From Clostridia bacterium (GTDB lineage: Bacteria; Bacillota; Clostridia; Lachnospirales; Anaerotignaceae): a DNA stretch of 17,477 bases. Below the pieces are notes generated by a model, which saw only the letters and a program-made list of their open reading frames with translations, did no database searches and was not told the DNA's origin. Location: NCBI GenBank assembly GCA_900757025.1, contig CAAEMG010000008.1, forward strand, positions 1-17,477. The letters are read 5' to 3'. Below are positions 1 to 7,160 of this stretch, piece after piece; the stretch's first letter is position 1, and every line of letters starts with the position of its first letter. The position numbers and the translations under genes were made by a program.

Positions 1-65
1 ACAACAAACCCGACAGCCGTATTTAAAACAAGAGATTTTATATTTATTTTTTCACGTTTTTTCAT
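1..65 (-). CDS. 5' end of an unidentified leftward gene (partial)
   Basis: An ATG on the minus strand at 63-65 is preceded by a perfect AGGAGG (76-81 on the plus strand) with a 10-nt spacer, so translation very probably starts here and runs off the left edge. Only about 21 codons are visible: MKKREKINIKSLVLNTAVGF and onward. The basic start (KKREK) followed by a hydrophobic stretch suggests a cytoplasmic N-terminus leading into a first membrane segment, but that is inference from very few residues. The family cannot be named. The gene is divergent from the secreted-protein gene at 154, with 88 bp between the two start codons. Confidence 0.6.
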   Translation of the reverse strand, partial: MKKREKINIKSLVLNTAVGFV

Positions 66-153
66 ATAAACAAAGCCTCCTGAAAATATATTATGCCTGT
101 ACCTGTTTAAAAATTTCCCTATGTGAAAAAATATATTTAAAGGATGTGTTTAA

Positions 154-984
154 ATGAAAAAATTTATTTTTATATTTTTGCTTATTTCACTTATATTTCC
201 ACAAAAAGTATATGCCGAAAATCTGCTTTACGGAATATTAACCAATAACGATATATCCGCAAAAAACATTTCATCGTTTGAAAAAAATAACGGCACACAT
301 GAAATTTATGCCTTTAAATATGATGAAAAAACGGCTTTTCCCCAGATTTTAAGCTGTAAGCTGAAAAACAAAACACCGTATATAATTTTTGACGAAGAAA
401 CAGACTTTAAAAAAGCCGCAAAAGCAGTAGGAAGGGCAAACACCGAATGTTTTGCGGAAATATTTCCTCTTACGGCAAATTGCAAATATGCAAAAAACGA
501 ATACATTTCACTTTTTCAAAATGCCTCGGCAGAGTTTAAAAAAAACGCTCCCAAAACAGATATTGTATACAGCTTTTCTTTGGAAAACATCAATAAAGCA
601 AAAGAATATTTTCCAACTAAATATTATGCCGACAAAGCCGGATTTATTTATTATATAAAGCAGAACACAGACATGCTTACAGCATACCTTAAAGTAAAAG
701 AAGCCTGCGAAATGTTTGATATGCCAATTATATTTTCACGTTTCGGTGTAAGCCATTTTTCGGTAGAAACAGAAAATTACAGTGAACAATATGCCGCTCG
801 GTTCATCAAAAATTTTTATGAACTTACAGAAAAAGAATTTCCAAAAACAGAAGCCATTATATACTCAAACCTGTATATAAGCGAAAAAATGCCCGACGGA
901 ACATATGTAAACGATTACAGAATAACCGAGCCGTCGGGTCTTGCCGAAAACTATAAAAATATTGTTATGACAGGAAGGAAATAA
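154..984 (+). CDS. Secreted protein with degenerate GH26-like fold
   Basis: A 276-residue exported protein. Residues 1-21 form a signal peptide (MKKFIF..., hydrophobic core, AEN after a VYA cleavage motif, so cleavage is likely after Ala21). AAAGGATG at 139-146 supports this ATG. The body resembles the TIM-barrel GH26 (beta-mannanase-like) family: a Y-x8-F segment ending in K-x-x-AP (117-133), then YFPTKYYADKAG (152-163), which corresponds to the usual YYPG-x-x-VDWVG, and PIIFSRFGVS (191-200), which corresponds to the barrel end where GH26 enzymes carry the nucleophile Glu. Here that position appears to be Arg196, and the acid/base motif is not recognisable near FAEIFP (100-105), so catalysis is doubtful. 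The assignment comes from pattern memory, not a search. No partner gene is adjacent. The gene is convergent with the leftward gene at 1274, with a decayed repeat between them. Confidence 0.5.
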   Translation: MKKFIFIFLLISLIFPQKVYAENLLYGILTNNDISAKNISSFEKNNGTHEIYAFKYDEKTAFPQILSCKLKNKTPYIIFDEETDFKKAAKAVGRANTECFAEIFPLTANCKYAKNEYISLFQNASAEFKKNAPKTDIVYSFSLENINKAKEYFPTKYYADKAGFIYYIKQNTDMLTAYLKVKEACEMFDMPIIFSRFGVSHFSVETENYSEQYAARFIKNFYELTEKEFPKTEAIIYSNLYISEKMPDGTYVNDYRITEPSGLAENYKNIVMTGRK

Positions 985-1032
985 ATTTGTGGTTGATGAA
1001 CAGTTTGTTTTTCCGAGAGCAACCCACATTTT

Positions 1033-1227
1033 GTCATGTTAAGCGTAGTGCGCAGCACGTAGTCGAAACATCTTCTCTCTTTGTTGAACACATGAAAAAC
1101 TGTAAATTAATGGATTTTATTTTGAGTTTACGAGCTGCTTCGACGGAGAACAGCAAAGAAATGCTGCCACCGAAGGTAGTTTTGCGTAGCAAAATTCTGA
1201 TACACTTCGTTACGCTCAACATAACAA
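1033..1227. repeat. Decayed inverted-end intergenic repeat, copy A
   Basis: The spacer between two convergent genes holds a non-coding element. Its left end (TTGTCATGTTAAGCGTAGTG, about 1031-1050) is the inverse of its right end (CACTTCG...CGCTCAACATAACAAA, about 1203-1228). Internally it has TAGTCGAAACA near 1059 and TGCTTCGAC near 1135, again roughly inverted. The ends belong to the widespread TGTCATTCTGAGCGAAG-type bacterial intergenic repeats. Positions 1059-1143 align without gaps to 4704-4788 (copy B) at about 67 of 85 bases. It contains no plausible gene. It may be a MITE-like relic or a structured convergent-end element. Confidence 0.6.
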
Positions 1228-1273
1228 AGCATTTAAGGTTTTCAGCTAAGAAATATATTCGTCAAATCAAAAT

Positions 1274-1774
1274 TTATTCTTTCTCCGTTCCCTTCTCACC
1301 AACAAATTCTATAACCTTCTTTTGAAATTTCTTCCCATTAAAATAAGCCGAATAATCATATGTATCTCCGCTTTTCCCCGCAACAATCCACCTTCCTAAA
1401 AGACTTATTTCATACATTTCATTTTCCGCATAAAAATAAATCTGCGCATGAGGATTAAGATTTATGGAATATGAACCTATATTTCCACCTATAAAAAAAT
1501 CAACAAAATGCTTTCTGTATTTTGCAGATTTCAAAAGGCTCAGAAGCTCCTTATATTCTTCGGAATTTACATTAAACTCAACATTGCGTGTGTTATCAAC
1601 AAAATTTCCGTTTTCGTCAAAATCCGTACTGAAATACACAGCCTCACAGCTTACAATATCGGCTTTTTCAAAATCGGGCATTACAGAATAAAAAGAACGG
1701 GGGCGTGCATAAAGCAAAAGCAGCAGCAACACAAAAGCATAAACGGCATACTTTTTTAAATCCTGTTTTGTCAT
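1274..1774 (-). CDS. Membrane-anchored protein of unknown function
   Basis: A 166-residue protein with one N-terminal membrane segment (about residues 10-22, AVYAFVLLLLLLY after a KK start). The remaining ~140 residues are soluble and probably outside the cell, rich in Tyr, Phe, Asn and acidic residues. AAGGAGGC precedes the ATG and overlaps the stop region of the upstream gene: only 24 bp separate the two, so it is very likely co-transcribed with the hydroxy-acid oxidase gene. I recognise no family. The pattern YFYAENEMYEISLLGRWIVA suggests a beta-rich domain. It has no Cys pair typical of a thioredoxin fold and no lipobox. Function unknown. Confidence 0.75.
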   Translation of the reverse strand: MTKQDLKKYAVYAFVLLLLLLYARPRSFYSVMPDFEKADIVSCEAVYFSTDFDENGNFVDNTRNVEFNVNSEEYKELLSLLKSAKYRKHFVDFFIGGNIGSYSINLNPHAQIYFYAENEMYEISLLGRWIVAGKSGDTYDYSAYFNGKKFQKKVIEFVGEKGTEKE

Positions 1775-1798
1775 TTTTATAAAAACGCCTCCTTAACA

Positions 1799-2821
1799 TT
1801 ATTTATTTTTTAAACGAATGTTTTTTACGGATATATCCGAAAGTGTCGCACAGCCTGTCATCATCATTACCTGTTCAAGCTCTCTGCCAAGCTTTTCGGC
1901 GTGCATTTTTACGCCTTCTCTTCCTCCTCCTATTGCCGCCTGAGAAAACGGCCTTCCTATAAGAACGGCATTTGCACCAAGGGCAATACATTTAAAAATG
2001 TCCTCACCTGTTCGTATTCCGCCGTCAACAAATATTTTTATTTTATCTCCTACAGCTTTTCGTATTTCGGGCAAAACCTCTGCCGTTGCAGGTGTGTCCT
2101 CTATAAATCTTCCTCCGTGGTTAGAAACAACTATTCCATAAGCACCTGTTTGTACAGCTTTTTCGGCTCCTTCCGCCGTCATAATTCCCTTTAATATAAA
2201 AGGAATTTCCGCATAATCTACAAGTTTTTTAAGCGCATTAACTCCTCTCGGCGGTGCATAGCTTTCTTCAACTCTGTATAATGGTATTGCAACGGAGTCT
2301 ATATCGTTTGCTATGGCACAGGCTCCTGCCTTTTTTGCCAAATCTATTCTTTCAAAGGCTTTTTTATCGCCCCACGGCTTCATTGTAGGCACTGCTCTTC
2401 CGCCCGCTTCCTTTATAACCTCCAAAGGTGCCATATACTCTATTTCTTCTCCGTCTCCCGTAAAAGCCATACAGCCGGCATCATTCATGCCAAATACAAC
2501 TCTCTCGACATACTCTTTTTCGGTTATTGCTTCGTCATAGCTTGGTGCCATACCTCCTATAGGTGCGGCAAAAATTGGATATTTCATTTTTTGTCCGAAA
2601 AATTCACAGCCTGCATCTACAGATGTATAATCATAAATTGTATCAATATTTATTTTTACGCTTTCCAAAAACTCAACGCATTTTGTAAAGCCTCTGCCGT
2701 TTCCTTTAGAGCCTATTCCCGGAACTTTTCCTTTACAGGCAACACCATTGCATTTTTGGCATACAGAGCAGCCAGAATACATAATCTGCCTTGCATTTTT
2801 CCAAATATCACTATATTTCAT
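1799..2821 (-). CDS. FMN-dependent alpha-hydroxy-acid oxidizing protein
   Basis: A 340-residue TIM-barrel flavoenzyme of the lactate/glycolate oxidase-dehydrogenase family (FMN_dh), which oxidises an L-2-hydroxy acid to the 2-oxo acid. Visible landmarks are YPIFAAPIGGMA (81-92), Lys211 in the FILKGI strand, SNHGGR (233-238, with catalytic His235 and substrate-binding Arg238), DGGIR (266-270) and GR (289-290) for the FMN phosphate. The N-terminus carries C-x2-C-x2-C-x4-C (Cys18, 21, 24, 29) and a PGIGSKGNG loop. This N-terminal type is seen in clostridial members and could hold a metal or Fe-S centre (inference). I chose the ATG at 2819-2821. An in-frame GTG twelve bases upstream would add four residues, but the only SD-like bases (AAGTGGG) sit at or over that GTG and are correctly spaced for the ATG. 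Substrate not determinable. Divergent from the NhaC-family antiporter; followed by the small membrane protein gene. Confidence 0.85.
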   Translation of the reverse strand: MKYSDIWKNARQIMYSGCSVCQKCNGVACKGKVPGIGSKGNGRGFTKCVEFLESVKINIDTIYDYTSVDAGCEFFGQKMKYPIFAAPIGGMAPSYDEAITEKEYVERVVFGMNDAGCMAFTGDGEEIEYMAPLEVIKEAGGRAVPTMKPWGDKKAFERIDLAKKAGACAIANDIDSVAIPLYRVEESYAPPRGVNALKKLVDYAEIPFILKGIMTAEGAEKAVQTGAYGIVVSNHGGRFIEDTPATAEVLPEIRKAVGDKIKIFVDGGIRTGEDIFKCIALGANAVLIGRPFSQAAIGGGREGVKMHAEKLGRELEQVMMMTGCATLSDISVKNIRLKNK

Positions 2822-2862
2822 ATAAATACCCACTTTTTATAAACATTTTGCCATTTTTACTG

Positions 2863-2891
2863 TTGAAGCAAATAAATTATTGTGTTATATT
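2863..2891 (+). promoter_or_regulatory. Probable sigma-A promoter of the NhaC-family gene
   Basis: TTGAAG (2863-2868), a 17-bp spacer and TATATT (2886-2891) lie in the divergent spacer, pointing rightward. They leave a leader of roughly 110 nt before the ATG at 3007. No clear riboswitch-like fold was seen in that AT-rich leader. Confidence 0.5.
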
Positions 2892-3006
2892 AATTACGAT
2901 TATACCATAAATACAGATATTAAAAATATATACATAATCACCTATTTATGCAGCTGTTTTTATTCTGTATTTTATACATTATTATTTTTTAAGGAAGGAA
3001 ATTATT

Positions 3007-4563
3007 ATGGAACCAATTCAAGTAGGCATTTTATCAATTTTACCGCCTATAATAGCTATAGGGCTTGCTCTTGCTTCAAAAGAAGTTATATCATCCCTTA
3101 TTATAGGCATACTGTCAGGAACATTCATTTATTCAGCTTATACGGTTGAAGGCGGATTTTTCCACATTCTTGTGGGAACTGTAAACGCAACTGTAAACCT
3201 TATGACAGACAAATTTGCCGGCAACTCGGCTATAGTCCTTTTCCTTGCTCTTTTAGGCTCTCTTGTTGTTGTTATAACAAAGGCAGGCGGCTCAAAGGCA
3301 TATGGAAACTGGGCAAGTACAAAAATAAAATCTCGTCATCAGGCACAGCTTGCAACATCAGCTTTAGGTGCGCTTATATTTATTGATGACTATTTCAACT
3401 GTCTTACAGTAGGAACTGTTATGCGTCCCGTTACAGACAAACACAACATTTCCCATGCAAAGCTTGCATATCTTATTGACGCAACAGCAGCTCCCATTTG
3501 TATTATAGCCCCCGTTTCATCATGGGCAGCATCTGTTATATCACAGATGGGCGACACAGGCTTAAACGGAATGCACTCATTTGTTGCTTCAATTCCTTTT
3601 AACCTTTACGCAATACTCACAATCGTTATGATTGTTATTCTTTCCGTAAAAGACCTTGATTTCGGTCCTATGGAAAAATTTGAAGAAGCCGCAATAAAAG
3701 ACGGCAACCTTAACTACACAACAAGCCAGACTCAGACAAGCACAGACGATGAGCTCAGTAAACTTGAAATATCACCAAAAGGCAAAGTATATGACCTTTT
3801 GATACCTATTTTTGCCCTTATAATATTCTCTATTTTATCAATGCTTTTCATCGGAGGATATTTTGAAGGCGGAATGACTATTGCAGACGGTTTCGGAAAC
3901 ACAGACGCCGGCCCTGCTCTTGCTCTTTCAAGTTTCTGTGCCCTTATAGTTGCATTTTTCCTTTTTGTGCCAAGAAAAGTGCTCTCATTCAGAGCTTTTA
4001 TGGAAGGCATAGGCGAAGGCGTAAAATCCATGACAGGTGCAATTATAATACTTACCCTTGCATGGACAATAAGCGGTGTATGCCGTAACCTTCTTTCAAC
4101 AGGAGAATATGTAAGCGGCCTTGTTCAGGCGTCAAATATGCCTGTTATGTTTATACCGGCAATTATATTTATCGTTGCGGCTTTCCTTTCATTCTCAATG
4201 GGTACAAGCTGGGGAACATTCGGTATTCTTATACCTATCATAGCTTCTATCTGTGAAGCAGTTGCTCCTCACCTTACTATAATTTCACTTGCCGCAACTC
4301 TTGCAGGTTCTGTTTTCGGTGACCACTGTTCACCTATTTCAGATACAACAATTCTTTCATCAACAGGTGCATCCTGCAACCATATTGACCATGTATCTAC
4401 ACAGATACCATATGCTCTTACAGTAGCTGCCTGCTGCCTTGTAGGCTATCTTGTGGCAGGATTTACGGCAAACGTATTCCTTACACTTGGCTCATCATTT
4501 ATATGCCTTTTAATTGTAGTAACAATACTTCACAAAAGAGCCGTTAAAAATTTGAATAAATAA
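3007..4563 (+). CDS. NhaC-family Na+/H+ antiporter-like transporter
   Basis: A 518-residue polytopic inner-membrane protein with about 11-13 hydrophobic segments, in the NhaC family (Na+/H+ antiporters; the family also includes the B. subtilis malate-lactate antiporter MleN). Supporting motifs are FIDDYFNCLTVG (125-136), the polar breaks GTSWGTFGI (399-407) and GDHCSPISDTTILSS (438-452) in the C-terminal half, and a central hydrophilic loop at 214-262 rich in Gln/Thr/Ser that splits the protein in two. AAGGAAGG lies close before the ATG. A strong terminator follows the stop, so it is a single-gene unit. It is divergent from the hydroxy-acid oxidase gene, which makes an organic-acid exchange role conceivable, but sequence alone does not distinguish this from plain Na+/H+ antiport. 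Confidence 0.85.
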   Translation: MEPIQVGILSILPPIIAIGLALASKEVISSLIIGILSGTFIYSAYTVEGGFFHILVGTVNATVNLMTDKFAGNSAIVLFLALLGSLVVVITKAGGSKAYGNWASTKIKSRHQAQLATSALGALIFIDDYFNCLTVGTVMRPVTDKHNISHAKLAYLIDATAAPICIIAPVSSWAASVISQMGDTGLNGMHSFVASIPFNLYAILTIVMIVILSVKDLDFGPMEKFEEAAIKDGNLNYTTSQTQTSTDDELSKLEISPKGKVYDLLIPIFALIIFSILSMLFIGGYFEGGMTIADGFGNTDAGPALALSSFCALIVAFFLFVPRKVLSFRAFMEGIGEGVKSMTGAIIILTLAWTISGVCRNLLSTGEYVSGLVQASNMPVMFIPAIIFIVAAFLSFSMGTSWGTFGILIPIIASICEAVAPHLTIISLAATLAGSVFGDHCSPISDTTILSSTGASCNHIDHVSTQIPYALTVAACCLVGYLVAGFTANVFLTLGSSFICLLIVVTILHKRAVKNLNK

Positions 4564-4570
4564 ACTAATA

Positions 4571-4606
4571 CCTCTGTACAAAATAAAATGTACAGAGGCT
4601 TTTTTT
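4571..4606 (+). terminator. Intrinsic terminator of the NhaC-family gene
   Basis: A perfect 10-bp stem CCTCTGTACA (4571-4580) / TGTACAGAGG (4589-4598) with an 8-nt loop is followed by C and seven T (4599-4606), starting 7 nt after the stop codon. Confidence 0.95.
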
Positions 4607-4672
4607 GCTTATTTGCAGATAATTAGGGTTTGGCAAACAGTTTTACTGTCAAAAGAGACCTATATTTTTTCC

Positions 4673-4810
4673 TGTTGCGTTTGCGTAATCTTCGTGTTCT
4701 GCATAGTCGAAACAGCTTATCTTTTTGTCAAACGCATGAAAAACCATAAACTGATGGCTTTTCTTTTGGAGTTATGAGATTCTTCGACTTCACTCAGAAT
4801 GACAAAAAAT
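4673..4810. repeat. Decayed inverted-end intergenic repeat, copy B
   Basis: This is a second copy of the element at 1033-1227, again between two convergent genes. The right end (GATTCTTCGACTTCACTC then AGAATGACAAA, about 4779-4807) is the reverse complement of the common TGTCATTCTGAG-type repeat end. The left end is more decayed (GCATAGTCGAAACAGC, 4701-4716). The central part aligns ungapped to copy A and includes an identical CATGAAAAAC. No gene is supported in it. Confidence 0.55.
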
Positions 4811-5065
4811 TTAGTTTTTAAAGAATAAGACCTTGTGACTTTTCCCCAACACCACATAAACCTTCCTTTGCTCAGGAATTTTGCTGCGCCGCCGCATCAT
4901 TGTCAAAGCATTTTCGCTTTGCGAAAACTGTCTGCGACCGCCACGTATTCTTCGGGGTGCACACTTTGCACTTCCTAAAAGATTTAATCAAAACTTTAGC
5001 CAAAACCACAAAGATATTATATTCGCCAAATCAAAATTCATCACATTCCGCAGTTCAAACATTGC
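4811..5065. other. Non-coding spacer with a further short match to copy A flank
   Basis: No gene is supported here: the short open frames lack ribosome binding sites and known motifs. Two things stand out. TTTTCGC-TTT-GCGAAAA (about 4912-4928) is a perfect 7-bp stem with a 3-nt loop. Positions 5018-5042 match 1254-1278 at 22 of 25 bases (TATATTCG, then CAAATCAAAATT), so the similarity between the two convergent spacers extends beyond the element core and copy B may have been enlarged by about 120 bp. Confidence 0.45.
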
Positions 5066-5107
5066 AAAAACAAAAGACAGCCGCAAATTTTTCATTTCAC
5101 GACTGCC
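5066..5107 (-). terminator. Intrinsic terminator of the trmL-GntP operon
   Basis: Read on the minus strand, an 8-bp stem (GGCAGTCG / CGGCTGTC with two G-U pairs) is followed by TTTTGTTTTT. It begins about 20 nt after the stop codon of the permease gene. Confidence 0.8.
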
Positions 5108-5127
5108 TTTATTATATCTTTATTAAA

Positions 5128-6465
5128 TTACATAAGTCCCGGCAAAATATTTTGGAAAAGACTGAGCATAAGAACCATTATCAGTCCCGTTATTCCGGCA
5201 ACAAAACCACCTATTGACCAGTTTTTCATTGTCTGTGAGAAAGAAAGGCCTGAAAATCTGTTTATAACCCAAAATCCCGAATCATTCGGAAGCGAAAGCC
5301 CAACAGCACCAAAGCATATAGCAAGACCAACAAGCACAGGCGAAGCACCCATAGTCACTGCCGAAGGCGCAATTATGGCAGATGTTGTAACAAGGGCAAC
5401 TGTTGCCGAGCCTTGGGCAGCCCTTAAAATCTGACAAAGTATAAACGCAAGAAGTATAACAGGCACATTGAAGTTTTCCATTGCCGTAACTATGTAATCG
5501 CCTATTCCCGTGGCATTTATAATAGCTCCGAAACTTCCGCCTGCCCCTGTTATAAGAAACACCGCTCCTGCCTGCTGTGCTGCCTCGGCAATAACATCTT
5601 CAACACTTCTTTTAAGATATTTTTTAAGGCATAATATGGCAACACCAACGCCAATTAAAAGCGCTATATTTTTGTCGCCCAAAAAGCTGAATATTGATAT
5701 AAGAATAAGATTATCTGGTGAAACAACAGAAACAACCGTTCCTGCCAGAATAAGAGCTATAGGAAGAAGTATAAGTTTTATGGCAAGGTCACCGGGGCAT
5801 CTTTCATCTTCCTGTTCCTCAAAATCAATATTTTCTATTTCATGTCCACATTCCTGCGGAAAAAATTTTTTAACCGTAATCTTCGAATATATAACGCCGC
5901 CCATAAAAGCCGCCGGAACAGAGCATATTATTGCATACACAACAAAAGGTGCAAGGTTTATATTAAGCGTTCCCGCAACAGCCATAGGACCGGGAGTTGG
6001 TATAATTACACAGTGGGCAACTATAAGACCAACGGCAAGGGCAGTTACAAAACGTGCAAAAGGCATTCCTGTTTTTTTGGCAAGCTGTTTTGCTATGGAA
6101 ACAAGTATTATAAATGCCGCATCAAAATATACCGGAATTGCAACTATAACACCTGTTATGCACATTGCGGCAGGCGAATTTTTTATTCCTGTTTTTTTAA
6201 GCACAAAATTTGCTATTTCTTCCGTTCCGCCTGTTTCATACAAAAGCTGTCCCAGTATGATTCCAAGCGCAATAACAATGCCTATGCTTGTCATTGTTGA
6301 GCCGAAGCCCGAAGAAATTCCGCTTGCAATATCCTCTGCCGAAAGCCCCGAACCAAAGCCTATTACAACCGCCGAAATAAGCAAAGCCAGAAACGGATTA
6401 AGCTTAAATCTTATAATTAAAAGCATTAAAAGTATAATTCCAACCAAAAATACGGCTATTAACAT
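5128..6465 (-). CDS. GntP-family gluconate/organic-acid permease
   Basis: A 445-residue polytopic membrane transporter of the GntP family (H+ symporters for gluconate and related sugar acids or hydroxy acids). Family signatures are the FGSTMTSIGIVIALGIILG segment (54-72), FDAAFIILV (114-122), VAHCVIIPTPGPMAVAG (149-165) and, near the C-terminus, LPNDSGFWVINRFSG. The length is normal for the family. An acidic hydrophilic loop (about 203-225, ENIDFEEQEDE) interrupts the membrane segments. AAGGGG lies before the ATG. It begins 25 bp after trmL, reads the same way and is probably co-transcribed, with a terminator directly after the stop. No gluconate kinase or dehydratase is adjacent, so the substrate is unknown; gluconate is the default guess, glycerate or another 2-hydroxy acid the alternative. 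Confidence 0.9.
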   Translation of the reverse strand: MLIAVFLVGIILLMLLIIRFKLNPFLALLISAVVIGFGSGLSAEDIASGISSGFGSTMTSIGIVIALGIILGQLLYETGGTEEIANFVLKKTGIKNSPAAMCITGVIVAIPVYFDAAFIILVSIAKQLAKKTGMPFARFVTALAVGLIVAHCVIIPTPGPMAVAGTLNINLAPFVVYAIICSVPAAFMGGVIYSKITVKKFFPQECGHEIENIDFEEQEDERCPGDLAIKLILLPIALILAGTVVSVVSPDNLILISIFSFLGDKNIALLIGVGVAILCLKKYLKRSVEDVIAEAAQQAGAVFLITGAGGSFGAIINATGIGDYIVTAMENFNVPVILLAFILCQILRAAQGSATVALVTTSAIIAPSAVTMGASPVLVGLAICFGAVGLSLPNDSGFWVINRFSGLSFSQTMKNWSIGGFVAGITGLIMVLMLSLFQNILPGLM

Positions 6466-6490
6466 AATTAAACCCCTTTTTTAATATTAT

Positions 6491-6979
6491 TTACCATCTG
6501 TATTTATGAAGCTGACCTTCTGTATTCATTCCCTTAAAGCCCTGCTGGCGGAGAGCCTCATATACCATTATGGCTACCGAATTTGACAGATTGAGGCTTC
6601 TTGTGTCGCCCATCATAGGTATTCTTACTGCCGTGTCTTTATACTGAAGAAGTATTTCTTCCGGAATACCGGCACTTTCCTTGCCAAACATTATATAATC
6701 GTCCTCATGGTATTCCACATCGGTATATATTTTTTTGCTTTTTGTTGTTGCCATATAAATTTTGGCACCTTTATTTTTTTCAATAAAATCTTCCCAGTTT
6801 TCATAATATCTTATGTCAAGATATTTCCAGTAATCAAGGCCTGCTCTTTTAAGATATTTGTCTTCAACGGAAAACCCAAGCGGCTTTATAAGGTGAAGAA
6901 CAGAACCCGTTACAGCACAGGTTCTTGCAATATTTCCCGCATTTTGCGGTATCTCCGGCTCATGCAAAACTATATTCAT
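6491..6979 (-). CDS. trmL: tRNA (cytidine/uridine-34 2'-O)-methyltransferase TrmL
   Basis: A 162-residue SPOUT (SpoU-class) methyltransferase that uses S-adenosylmethionine to methylate the wobble-base ribose of tRNA-Leu isoacceptors in the cytoplasm. All three motifs of the family are visible: PEIPQNAGNIART (8-20), FGKESAGIPEEIL (98-110) in the knot, and SLNLSNSVAIMVYEALRQ (128-145), which closes the trefoil knot. The length is typical (~155-165). I took the start at 6977-6979 because TAGGAGGT lies 10 nt upstream. The frame stays open for another 20 codons, but that extension would overlap the promoter at 7012-7039. It is followed at 25 bp by the GntP permease, an unusual pairing for a tRNA modification gene. 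Confidence 0.93.
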   Translation of the reverse strand: MNIVLHEPEIPQNAGNIARTCAVTGSVLHLIKPLGFSVEDKYLKRAGLDYWKYLDIRYYENWEDFIEKNKGAKIYMATTKSKKIYTDVEYHEDDYIMFGKESAGIPEEILLQYKDTAVRIPMMGDTRSLNLSNSVAIMVYEALRQQGFKGMNTEGQLHKYRW

Positions 6980-7011
6980 AATATAACTACCTCCTACAAA
7001 ATTCTCTAATA

Positions 7012-7039
7012 ATATTATCACATTTATTGTAAAATTCAA
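7012..7039 (-). promoter_or_regulatory. Probable promoter of trmL
   Basis: On the minus strand TTGAAT (7034-7039), a 16-bp spacer and TAATAT (7012-7017). The spacer contains an operator-like sequence, whose plus-strand form ACATTTATTGTAAA (7020-7033) matches 13 of 14 bases of the palindrome at 7600-7613. Confidence 0.5.
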
Positions 7040-7097
7040 CCTTATGTCTGTTTACTTCTTTTTTATTGAATATTTGCAATTATTTGGGCAATACACT

Positions 7098-7126
7098 TTG
7101 ACTTTTTTCTATTTTTGCATTATTAT
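7098..7126 (+). promoter_or_regulatory. Sigma-A-type promoter of perR
   Basis: TTGACT (7098-7103), exactly 17 bp, then TATTAT (7121-7126), 34 bp before the ATG. The start of transcription would fall near 7133, within the Per-box-like sequence that follows. Confidence 0.7.
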
Positions 7127-7133
7127 TATTTAA

Positions 7134-7148
7134 GAATAATTATTATTT
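7134..7148 (+). promoter_or_regulatory. Per-box-like operator (PerR autoregulation)
   Basis: The 15-mer at 7134-7148 matches the Bacillus Per-box consensus TTATAATNATTATAA at 10 of 14 fixed positions, including the whole core ATAAT-N-ATTAT (7136-7146). It lies just after the -10 and reaches the ribosome binding site, where bound PerR would block transcription of its own gene. AT-rich DNA makes chance matches easier, so the position is the stronger argument. Confidence 0.5.
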
Positions 7149-7160
7149 GGAGGTCTTGTT

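Noticed and set aside
987..1325. Plus-strand frame of 112 codons just after the secreted-protein gene
   Set aside because: It runs through the repeat element and into the opposite-strand gene. No ribosome binding site and no continuation of the GH26-like domain.
5510..6484. Long open frame of 324 codons on the plus strand
   Set aside because: It lies opposite the GntP permease gene, has no ribosome binding site and a composition typical of the antisense of a membrane-protein gene.
6980..7039. A 20-codon N-terminal extension of trmL
   Set aside because: It would cover the trmL promoter and the AGGAGG site, and is not part of the SPOUT domain, which begins at MNIVLHEPEIPQNAG.
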